A stretch of DNA of 11,003 nt from JALZHR01 sp036389695 (lineage in GTDB: Bacteria; Acidobacteriota; Blastocatellia; Pyrinomonadales; Pyrinomonadaceae), in contig DASVWG010000362.1 of NCBI GenBank assembly GCA_036389695.1, positions 1 through 11,003 on the forward strand, given 5' to 3'. The notes under the pieces were generated by a model. The model was not told the DNA's origin, did no database searches, and saw nothing but the letters and a program-made list of their open reading frames with translations. The position numbers and the translations under genes are program-made. Of the stretch, positions 5,784-11,003 are shown piece after piece. How positions within the stretch are numbered: position 1 is the stretch's first letter; each line of letters starts with the position of its first letter.

Positions 5784-5855
5784 TTCAGCGGGTTCTGTTC
5801 CTCGCGCTCGGTTTCACAAAAACCGGCAAACAGTTCCCGCTGAATTTATTTTTAT
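5784..5855 (+). terminator. Structured terminator of the 52-aa TM gene
   Basis: The stem TTCAGCGGG (5784-5792) pairs with CCCGCTGAA (5836-5844). It continues after a TT/TT internal loop with CTGTT (5795-5799) and AACAG (5829-5833), and a smaller apical hairpin is formed by CGGTTT and AAACCG. A T-rich tail (TTTATTTTTAT) follows. It is long for a simple terminator but well placed, 23 bases after the stop. Confidence 0.75.
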
Positions 5856-5885
5856 CCGATTATATTTTCCCAATAATTTAATAAA

Positions 5886-5911
5886 GTGTCATTAGCCCGG
5901 GCTGCTGACAC
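5886..5911 (-). terminator. Terminator-like hairpin after the NtrC-family regulator gene
   Basis: GTGTCA (5886-5891) pairs with TGACAC (5906-5911), enclosing the perfect palindrome AGCCCGGGCT (5894-5903). On the minus strand it is followed by TTTATTAAATTATT. It lies 7 bases past the regulator's TAA. Confidence 0.65.
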
Positions 5912-5918
5912 AGGCTTT

Positions 5919-7448
5919 TTATATCTTTTCTTCCAGACTGTGCCGCTTTATCATTCCGTACAGGCGCGGTCGATACAAGCCCAAAAGATTTGCCGCCGCT
6001 TGTTTGTTGCCGTTGGTGCGCTTGAGCGCGGCGAGCACGACGCCGTATTCTATCGAATCGAAAACGTCCTTCTGGTCTTGCCCGTCAACGGGTTCGGGCA
6101 GTTTATTAACAATAAATTTTCCGATTTCTTCAAAAAGCTCTTCGTCCGAAAAGCTAAATAGATTGCCTGCCAGAACGTGAGAATTGTCCGCGCCGCTTTC
6201 GGTCGCGGGCGAGCCCGAAAAAGACGTCGAAACCTGGCGCACGCTGTTTCCCGGCGCGGCGATAACCGCCGACGGGTTCATCTCGGCGGACGTCGGAATA
6301 TTCAATTCCTGCACCGTATTGCCCTTGCTGAGCAAAACCGCGCGCTCGACGACGTGCTGCAGCTCGCGCACGTTTCCGCGCCAGTTGTATGAAAGCATCT
6401 GACCGAAAGCCTTCTGCGAAAAACCGCTCACGTGCCGGTTATATTTTTCCGAATACACTTGCAGAAAATGCTCCGCCAGCATCGGAACGTCTTCCATTCG
6501 CTCGCGCAGCGGCGGAATTTTTATCTCGATGGTATTGATGCGGTAATAAAGGTCTTCGCGCAGAGAGCCGTCCTGAATCGCGTCGAACGGATTGCGATTG
6601 GTCGCCGAAATAAGACGAAAATCCACTTCCTGCGACTTGTCGCTGCCGACGCGGTAATAAACTTTGTCCTGCAAGACTCGCAGCAGCTTCGGCTGCAAAT
6701 CAATCGGCATCTCGCCGATTTCGTCCAGAAGAAGACTGCCGCCATTGGCTCTGCCGATATAACCGATTTTTTCCTGCGTCGCGCCGGTAAAAGCGCCTTT
6801 GGTGTGTCCGAAAAGCTCGGATTCAATCAATTCTTTCGGCAAAGCGGAACAATTAACTTTGACAAAAGGCTTTTTGGCGCGCGTGCTCTTGTAGTGAATC
6901 GCGTTGGCGATAATTTCTTTTCCCGTTCCCGATTCGCCCAAAATCAAAATATTCGCGTCCGATTCGGCGACGCCGTCAATCATCTCGTAAATATCCTGCA
7001 TCGCCTTGCTCGCGCCGATAATGCCTTCGTAGGAATGCCGGTTGGAAAGCTTTCCGCGCAATTCGCGGATTTCCGCCGCCGAGCGTTTGCGGTCAATCGC
7101 TTTTTCGATAAGGACGATGAGCTCTTCAAACTCAATCGGCTTTTCGACGTAATAAAAAGCGCCCGCCTTGGTCGCCTCAATCGCTTTTTCGGTCGAGCCG
7201 AAGCCCGTGACCATGATAATCTCGGTTTCGGGCAGCGCTTCTTTGGCGCGCTTGACCATCTCGATGCCGCTGATGTCGGGCAGATTTAAATCCGTGAGAA
7301 TAATGTCGAATTCAATCTCCTTGATTAAATTCAAACCTTCCTGCCCGTTTTCGGCGGTCGATACTTCGAATTTTTCAGCTTCGAGCTGAAAGCGCATCAA
7401 CTCCAGAGTCGCCACGTCGTCATCAATTACCAGAGCTTTGTTTGCCAT
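5919..7448 (-). CDS. NtrC-family sigma54-dependent response regulator (509 aa)
   Basis: The receiver domain (3-118) has the acidic pocket Asp9-11, phospho-acceptor Asp53 (LTDLNLPD), Thr81 and Lys103. The AAA+ sigma54-interaction domain (about 141-385) has Walker A GESGTGKE (171-178), an intact GAFTGA loop (218-223) that contacts sigma54, Walker B LLLDE (239-243), and candidate arginine-finger residues around LREDLYYR (296-303). A Ser/Pro-rich linker (390-430) leads to a C-terminal Fis-type HTH (about 468-503, NGNKQAAANLLGLYRPRLYGMI). All residues needed for sigma54 activation are present. GAGG lies 7 bases before the ATG. A sigma54 promoter about 285-300 bases upstream suggests autoregulation through a long leader. 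Partners are inferred: the CHASE kinase upstream as phosphodonor, and TGTA-N9-TACA as target. The specific subfamily is not assigned. Confidence 0.93.
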   Translation of the reverse strand: MANKALVIDDDVATLELMRFQLEAEKFEVSTAENGQEGLNLIKEIEFDIILTDLNLPDISGIEMVKRAKEALPETEIIMVTGFGSTEKAIEATKAGAFYYVEKPIEFEELIVLIEKAIDRKRSAAEIRELRGKLSNRHSYEGIIGASKAMQDIYEMIDGVAESDANILILGESGTGKEIIANAIHYKSTRAKKPFVKVNCSALPKELIESELFGHTKGAFTGATQEKIGYIGRANGGSLLLDEIGEMPIDLQPKLLRVLQDKVYYRVGSDKSQEVDFRLISATNRNPFDAIQDGSLREDLYYRINTIEIKIPPLRERMEDVPMLAEHFLQVYSEKYNRHVSGFSQKAFGQMLSYNWRGNVRELQHVVERAVLLSKGNTVQELNIPTSAEMNPSAVIAAPGNSVRQVSTSFSGSPATESGADNSHVLAGNLFSFSDEELFEEIGKFIVNKLPEPVDGQDQKDVFDSIEYGVVLAALKRTNGNKQAAANLLGLYRPRLYGMIKRHSLEEKI

Positions 7449-7731
7449 AGAAAAGCCTCGTCAAAATAGAACTTTATTGTAATAAAATAATACGAAAAAA
7501 AGCACGGGGAAGGAAAATCAAAACGGCAAAAGCAAGCAAAATTCTTTGCTTCGGCTTAAGTTTTAATTTGTGTTTTATTCAACCTTATTTTTTGATTCAT
7601 CAAATTTGTTTTTCACAAATGATTCGTGTCTTAAACAGTATACTACCTAAAATCGTTTTCTTTCACTCTCGCAATACTTTATTAATTCGTGGTTTCCGGG
7701 AAAAACAGTAAGTTTGATGTCCGTCTGCCTG

Positions 7732-7747
7732 AGCAATGACTATGCCA
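7732..7747 (-). promoter_or_regulatory. Sigma54 promoter facing the regulator gene (probable autoregulation)
   Basis: The minus strand reads TGGCATAGTCATTGCT, exact TGGCAY-N5-TTGC spacing with the preferred T after GC. The predicted start is near 7721, giving a leader of about 273 bases before the regulator ATG. Dyad C is centred 95 bp upstream. Confidence 0.7.
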
Positions 7748-7832
7748 GAGGCGCGCGGCGGGCAGAATGCCGCATTTTGCGTCGATTGCGCGTAATTGTC
7801 ACTAAATAATGTATTTGATTGATTCAGCGCGA

Positions 7833-7849
7833 TGTATCGGTTTCATACA
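7833..7849. promoter_or_regulatory. Putative activator (UAS) dyad C, TGTATCGGTTTCATACA, between divergent sigma54 promoters
   Basis: The TGTA-N9-TACA core is extended to TGTAT-N7-ATACA. It is centred at 7841, 95 bp from the -24 of the minus-strand promoter and 71 bp from the -24 of the plus-strand promoter. It has the same spacing and half-sites as dyads A and B. Confidence 0.65.
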
Positions 7850-7910
7850 AATATAAAAATAGCGCCCGCGTTTTATCATTAAAATCCGCGTTTTTGCCGC
7901 TTCCGGCTTC

Positions 7911-7926
7911 TGGCATTCGGATTGCT
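7911..7926 (+). promoter_or_regulatory. Sigma54 promoter of the 68-aa protein gene
   Basis: TGGCATTCGGATTGCT has exact TGGCAY-N5-TTGC spacing with T after the -12 GC. Transcription should start near 7937, giving a leader of about 42 bases to the ATG at 7979. The longest open frame would begin inside the -12 element, which argues for the ATG instead. Confidence 0.8.
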
Positions 7927-7978
7927 TTTATCGGGCAGAGTCTTTATACAAAATACAAAAACAATTCAGGTAACTAAA

Positions 7979-8185
7979 ATGAAAAAAGCTCCGGTTCGGA
8001 TAGTCAAAAAAAATACTCTTAATGCAAATGAAGCTCAGGTTTCGGTAAGCAATCATAACGCCTTTTCAAAATCTATCGCCCATAAAATCTCCGACAACGT
8101 CATGAACTGGGTTGATGAGCTTCGTGAAAAAAAGACGGTCGAAACGGTTCGCAGCTTTAACCTTCTCGCCAAGGTCTCGCGCTGA
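7979..8185 (+). CDS. Small basic soluble protein of unknown function (68 aa)
   Basis: From the ATG the product is 68 residues: a basic N-terminus (MKKAPVRIVKKNTLN), a polar middle, and a probable amphipathic helix near the C-terminus (about 40-65, NVMNWVDELREKKTVETVRSF). There is no signal peptide, TM segment or cysteine. AGG about 9 bases upstream is a weak ribosome site. I do not recognise the family. The start is set by the sigma54 promoter just upstream, which excludes the longer TTG-initiated frame from 7922. Its shared dyad with the divergent activator gene suggests it belongs to the same response, perhaps as an effector or a modulator of the kinases or regulator (inference). Confidence 0.65.
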   Translation: MKKAPVRIVKKNTLNANEAQVSVSNHNAFSKSIAHKISDNVMNWVDELREKKTVETVRSFNLLAKVSR

Positions 8186-8582
8186 TTTTCGGCTTATTTA
8201 AATCTTCTTTCGGCTTGAGCAGGCGCTCGGTTGAATGAGACTTCTTTAGCGTATATTTTTTGTATAAATTTGTATCGAGACGCTGCTTTTCTTTTCGACG
8301 CGCGGTTTGCTGATGCCGCTTCGGGCTTGGCTTATCAGTCGCTTTTTTTGGCACGCTAATTGTTTTAGCGTTTACCGGCTTTAATGCCTGCCGTCAGGCG
8401 TTAAATTGATTTGAGAACTTTGAATAACGGGATGAAACCGGAAACAAATCTTGATTTTCATCATTGCTGTTTTGAACTTTTTCCCGGCGCTTCCGCCGAT
8501 TTCTGACGCGGGCTTATTTTGATAAGCGCGGTCATTTATTTTTTGTTCAATTTTATTTTTTTTACGAGTCCAGTGTTGTCAT
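8186..8582. other. 397-bp intergenic region with hairpins and a degenerate sigma54-like site
   Basis: No convincing gene is present. It contains hairpin CGCTAA-N5-TTAGCG (8354-8370, then TTTA), which may end the 68-aa transcript. A second hairpin, TAATGCCTG/CAGGCGTTA (8382-8403), has a CCGT loop. Half-site-like TGTAT words occur at 8261 and 8271. The last 60 bases before the hybrid kinase are very T-rich. Confidence 0.4.
8349..8364 (+). promoter_or_regulatory. Degenerate sigma54-like promoter ahead of the hybrid kinase
   Basis: TGGCACGCTAATTGTT has a perfect -24 half and correct spacing but GT instead of GC at -12. It lies about 230 bases before the kinase start. It overlaps the CGCTAA/TTAGCG hairpin, which may be the real reason for the sequence. 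No full TGTA-N9-TACA dyad is upstream; only a 6-of-8 match occurs at 8250-8266. Confidence 0.22.
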
Positions 8583-10619
8583 ATGTCTGGTTTTGCTTCT
8601 AAGAAAAATTTTTCGCCGTTTATTTTTAAAGGTAATAAAAATCACTCCCCGGAAAGGACGAATAAAAGATTGGATTCTCAATCTTCGACGCAAATTTACG
8701 AAAACGTTTTCGCCTTCTACGGCTTGTTAAGCCGGGACGGTTTTCTGCTTGAACTCAAGGGAAAAATCTTTGAGGAAAATGAGGCGATGATTGAGCCGGA
8801 GCTGCTGGTCGGGCATAAATTTGCCGAGACGGTTTTCTGGCAGTCCGAGTCGTACGTCGCCGAAAAACTGCAAGCCGCCATCGACGAAGCGGCGCAGGGG
8901 CGAGGAAGCGTCTCCGAGCTTGAGTTTCGCATCACGGCGCAGCAGATTCAGATTGTCGATTTGCACCTCGTGCCGCAAACGGATGAATCCGGTGAAATCA
9001 AACAAATTTATTTTTGCGCTTACGACGTGACGCCGCGCGCGCGCGAAATCGAGCTGCACAAACAGCGCAACGAGCATTTTCTGCACGCCGCCGAAACCTC
9101 GGACATCGGGATGTGGTTCTGGGATTTTGCCAAAGGCGAAATTTACACGACGCCGAAATGCAACGAGTTTTTCGGGCTGCGCGCCAGCGAGATTATCACG
9201 CCGAATTATTTCGTCGACGCCGTTCACCCGGAAGACCGCGAGCGCGTTTCCGCCGAGCTGCAGGAGTCGCGGAAAAGCGATAAAATTTACGATTCCGAAT
9301 ATCGCATCATCTGTCCCGACGGCAGTATTCAATGGGTTTCGGCGCGCGGAAAAACATATTTCGACAAAGACAATTTTCCGCAGAGCATGATGGGCATCGT
9401 CCGCCGGATAACCGACCGCAAGCTGGAAAGCGAAGAGCTGGAAAAAATCTACGAGCTTGAACGAAAAGCACGCAACGAAGCCGAAGAAGCCAACCGCGCG
9501 AAAGATTATTTTCTCGCCATCGTCTCGCACGAGCTGCGCTCGCCGCTCAATTCGATTCTCGGCTGGGCGAAAATTCTTTTGACCAAACAGGTCGACGACG
9601 CGACGCGAAAAAACGCGCTCGAAACCATCGAGCGCAGCGCGAAATCGCAGGCGAAATTAATCGAGGATTTAGTCGATATGGGACGCGTCGCTTCCGGCAA
9701 ACTCCGGCTCGAACTGCGTCCGGTAAATTTGTTCGACATCGTCAACAACATCTACAACCAGCAAAAACCGCTCGCCGAATCGAAAAAAGTTCAGTTTGAA
9801 TTCGTCCATAATTCGACGCGAGCCGAAGTTTTCGGCGACGTGATACGCCTGCAGCAGGTTTTCACCAATCTTTTAAACAACGCGCTGAAATTTACGCCCG
9901 AAGGCGGAAATATAAAAATCGATATGGACGTCGCTTCCAACAAAGTCGAAGTCAACATCATCGACAGCGGTCAGGGCATCGCGCCGGAATTTCTGCCGAA
10001 TATTTTCCGCCAGTTCGCGCAGGCGGACGAAAAAACGTCGAGCGACAAAACCGGCTTGGGTTTAGGTCTTTCAATCGTTAAGACTTTAGTCGAAAAGCAT
10101 AACGGTTTCGTCAAAGCGCACAGCGAAGGCATCGGTCGGGGCGCGACCTTTACCGTCGCGTTTCCGCTTCACGCGGCGGCGGGCAACAAAGAAGCGAAGG
10201 AAACGAAACCCGAGCGCAAGACCGAGGAACCGAAGCTGAACAACATCAAAATTCTGCTGGTCGAAGACGACCAGGATTCGCGCGACGTGCTGGCGCTTTA
10301 TCTCGAACAATGCGGCGCGGATATCAGGGGCGCGGAATCCGCCGCCGAGGCAATGAAATATCTGACGAACAATCACCGCTTTGACATTATCGTTTCCGAT
10401 TTGGCGATGCCGGTCGAAGACGGCTACACGTTTCTGAACCGCGTGCGCGAGCTGCCGCCGGAAAAAGGCGGAAAAATTCCGGCGCTCGCTTTAAGCGCGT
10501 TTACCACCGCCGAAAACAAGGAAAAAGCTTTTGCTTCGGGTTTTCAGGGCTATCACACAAAACCTTTCGAGCCGGATTTGCTGATTAAGCAAATCGCCGA
10601 ACTGGTCAGGAAAAGGTAA
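8583..10619 (+). CDS. Cytoplasmic PAS-PAS hybrid histidine kinase with C-terminal receiver (678 aa)
   Basis: A polar N-terminus is followed by a divergent PAS-like domain (about 36-150, ending IYFCAYDVTPRARE) and a clear PAS/PAC domain (about 165-283, with GMWFWD, VHPEDRE and the PAC segment DGSIQWV...GIVRRITDRK). A coiled coil (282-308) leads to HisKA with His316 (SHELRSP), then HATPase_c with N box around Asn429/Asn433, G1 DSGQG (461-465) and G2 GLGLGL (491-496). A charged linker (535-553) precedes a receiver with Glu561-Asp563, phospho-acceptor Asp606 (SDLAMP) and Lys660. No TM segment or signal peptide is present, so it senses a cytoplasmic signal, possibly through a PAS cofactor. Phosphate would pass His316 to Asp606, then to an Hpt protein not found here, unless the kinase acts directly on another regulator. 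No Shine-Dalgarno precedes the ATG; the start is the first ATG of the frame. Confidence 0.88.
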   Translation: MSGFASKKNFSPFIFKGNKNHSPERTNKRLDSQSSTQIYENVFAFYGLLSRDGFLLELKGKIFEENEAMIEPELLVGHKFAETVFWQSESYVAEKLQAAIDEAAQGRGSVSELEFRITAQQIQIVDLHLVPQTDESGEIKQIYFCAYDVTPRAREIELHKQRNEHFLHAAETSDIGMWFWDFAKGEIYTTPKCNEFFGLRASEIITPNYFVDAVHPEDRERVSAELQESRKSDKIYDSEYRIICPDGSIQWVSARGKTYFDKDNFPQSMMGIVRRITDRKLESEELEKIYELERKARNEAEEANRAKDYFLAIVSHELRSPLNSILGWAKILLTKQVDDATRKNALETIERSAKSQAKLIEDLVDMGRVASGKLRLELRPVNLFDIVNNIYNQQKPLAESKKVQFEFVHNSTRAEVFGDVIRLQQVFTNLLNNALKFTPEGGNIKIDMDVASNKVEVNIIDSGQGIAPEFLPNIFRQFAQADEKTSSDKTGLGLGLSIVKTLVEKHNGFVKAHSEGIGRGATFTVAFPLHAAAGNKEAKETKPERKTEEPKLNNIKILLVEDDQDSRDVLALYLEQCGADIRGAESAAEAMKYLTNNHRFDIIVSDLAMPVEDGYTFLNRVRELPPEKGGKIPALALSAFTTAENKEKAFASGFQGYHTKPFEPDLLIKQIAELVRKR

Positions 10620-10771
10620 CTTTTATCGCCGGAACACGGAAATTTTCGAGGACAGATTAATTTCACCCATATGATTATCAAAGATAACCAAGACGATTGC
10701 CGCTTATCCGCTTACGACACGATGTGTCTGTTAATTTTCTCTCTGTGTTTCTGGATTTTGCTTCTTTTATT

Positions 10772-10800
10772 GCCGTGAAATCACGGCGAAAATGTTTTTT
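10772..10800 (+). terminator. Terminator-like hairpin downstream of the hybrid kinase
   Basis: GCCGTG (10772-10777) pairs with CACGGC (10782-10787) around an AAAT loop, followed after GAAAATG by six T. It lies 150 bases past the kinase stop. A weaker hairpin, GACAC-GAT-GTGTC (10716-10728) followed by a T-rich stretch, lies nearer. Confidence 0.5.
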
Positions 10801-10806
10801 GCCCTA

Positions 10807-10975
10807 GGGAAAAACTTCTAAAGCTTTGGGAAATACTTCTTTAGCTTAGGGAAAAAAGTCTAAAGCTTAGGGAAAAAGTCTTAAAGCCCAGGTAAAAATT
10901 TATTTTCCCTAAGCTTTAAGACTTTTTCCCTGAGTAAAAACTTTATTTCGCCAAGTAAAAACTTCACGTAAATAA
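10807..10975. repeat. Eight-unit degenerate 21-bp tandem repeat with phased A-tracts
   Basis: Eight units start at 10807, 10828, 10849, 10870, 10891, 10912, 10934 and 10955; seven are 21 bp and one is 22 bp. The type unit is about GGGAAAAACTTCTAAAGCTT. Units 1-4 are close copies, 5, 7 and 8 keep mainly the G(G/T)AAAAA start, and unit 6 is in opposite orientation. A perfect 19-bp inverted repeat (10869-10887 with 10913-10931) is formed as a result. Frames across the array contain stops, so it is not a coding repeat, and there are no spacers, so it is not CRISPR. Confidence 0.8.
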
Positions 10976-11003
10976 GCAGAACTATTTTTTTAGACGACTT
11001 ACA

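Larger units (their letters stand above)
7449..7978. other. 530-bp divergent intergenic region: AT-rich leader, sigma54 promoters and dyad
   Basis: The region holds two divergent sigma54 promoters (7732-7747 minus, 7911-7926 plus) around one dyad (7833-7849). The minus-strand part from about 7720 to 7449 has no open frame longer than about 14 codons with a ribosome-binding site. It does contain two hairpins, AAGCAAA/TTTGCTT (7534-7551) and ATTTGT/ACAAAT (7604-7620), so it is either a long leader of the regulator mRNA or a small RNA. Confidence 0.5.

Noticed and set aside
6432..7289. Long plus-strand frame (285 aa) opposite the activator gene
   Set aside because: It is antisense to a fully conserved NtrC-type protein. 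Its Arg/Phe-rich composition is the usual mirror of GC-biased codons, and it has no start signals.
8157..8354. Minus-strand 65-aa Lys/Arg-rich frame starting with GTG
   Set aside because: It has no ribosome site and overlaps the end of the 68-aa gene. Its composition is explained by T-rich plus-strand intergenic DNA, and it has no recognisable motif.
8727..9530. Long minus-strand frame (267 aa) opposite the hybrid kinase
   Set aside because: It is a shadow of the real PAS-kinase frame and shows no domain or ribosome site.
10881..10966. Minus-strand GTG frame through the 21-bp array reading as heptads (KFLLGEI, KFLLREK)
   Set aside because: It is only about 28 codons with no ribosome site. 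The DNA repeat continues beyond its stop, so the heptad pattern is just the 21-bp period translated.
10807..10975. 21-bp repeat array as a CRISPR
   Set aside because: Units are contiguous without unique spacers and too degenerate, and no cas gene is present.

Overview
The window looks like a chromosomal segment from a Gram-negative soil-type bacterium, most probably an Acidobacteriota member of the Blastocatellia/Pyrinomonadaceae type. This is inference. It rests on the left-edge C-terminus, which resembles FG-GAP/VCBS surface proteins, on the style of the secreted Asn-rich glycine-zipper protein, and on the AT-rich intergenic spacers between moderate-GC genes. No rRNA, tRNA, transposase or CRISPR array was seen.

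Layout. Positions 1-95 hold the 3' end of an FG-GAP/VCBS-like gene, followed by a long hairpin. A 51-aa metallothionein-like gene lies at 294-449 (+). A near-perfect 29-bp-arm hairpin separates it from a convergent two-gene operon on the minus strand: an acidic 75-aa protein, then a YggT-family membrane protein. Next on the minus strand are a secreted glycine-zipper protein (1535-3175) and a CHASE-type membrane histidine kinase (3418-5196). A 52-aa single-TM protein (5602-5760, +) was found by eye. Then come an NtrC-family sigma54 activator (5919-7448, -), a 68-aa protein (7979-8185, +) and a cytoplasmic PAS-PAS hybrid kinase with a C-terminal receiver (8583-10619, +). The right end carries an array of degenerate 21-bp repeats.

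Main discovery. The intergenic regions around the activator gene contain five matches to the sigma54 -24/-12 promoter (TGGCAY-N5-TTGC). They lie in front of the secreted protein, the CHASE kinase, the 52-aa TM protein, the activator itself and the 68-aa protein. Every one has a 17-bp dyad TGTA-N9-TACA centred about 71-107 bp upstream of the -24 element. Two of the three dyads sit between divergent sigma54 promoters and could serve both. Two weaker promoter look-alikes with TTGT at -12 lie ahead of the YggT operon and the hybrid kinase.

The simplest reading is a compact, self-contained regulon. The CHASE kinase (and possibly the hybrid kinase) senses a signal, the NtrC-type regulator is phosphorylated and binds TGTA-N9-TACA, and sigma54 polymerase then transcribes the kinase, the regulator and a set of small or secreted uncharacterised proteins, probably linked to the cell envelope. 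The promoters and dyads are read directly from the sequence. The wiring between kinase, regulator and dyad is inferred.
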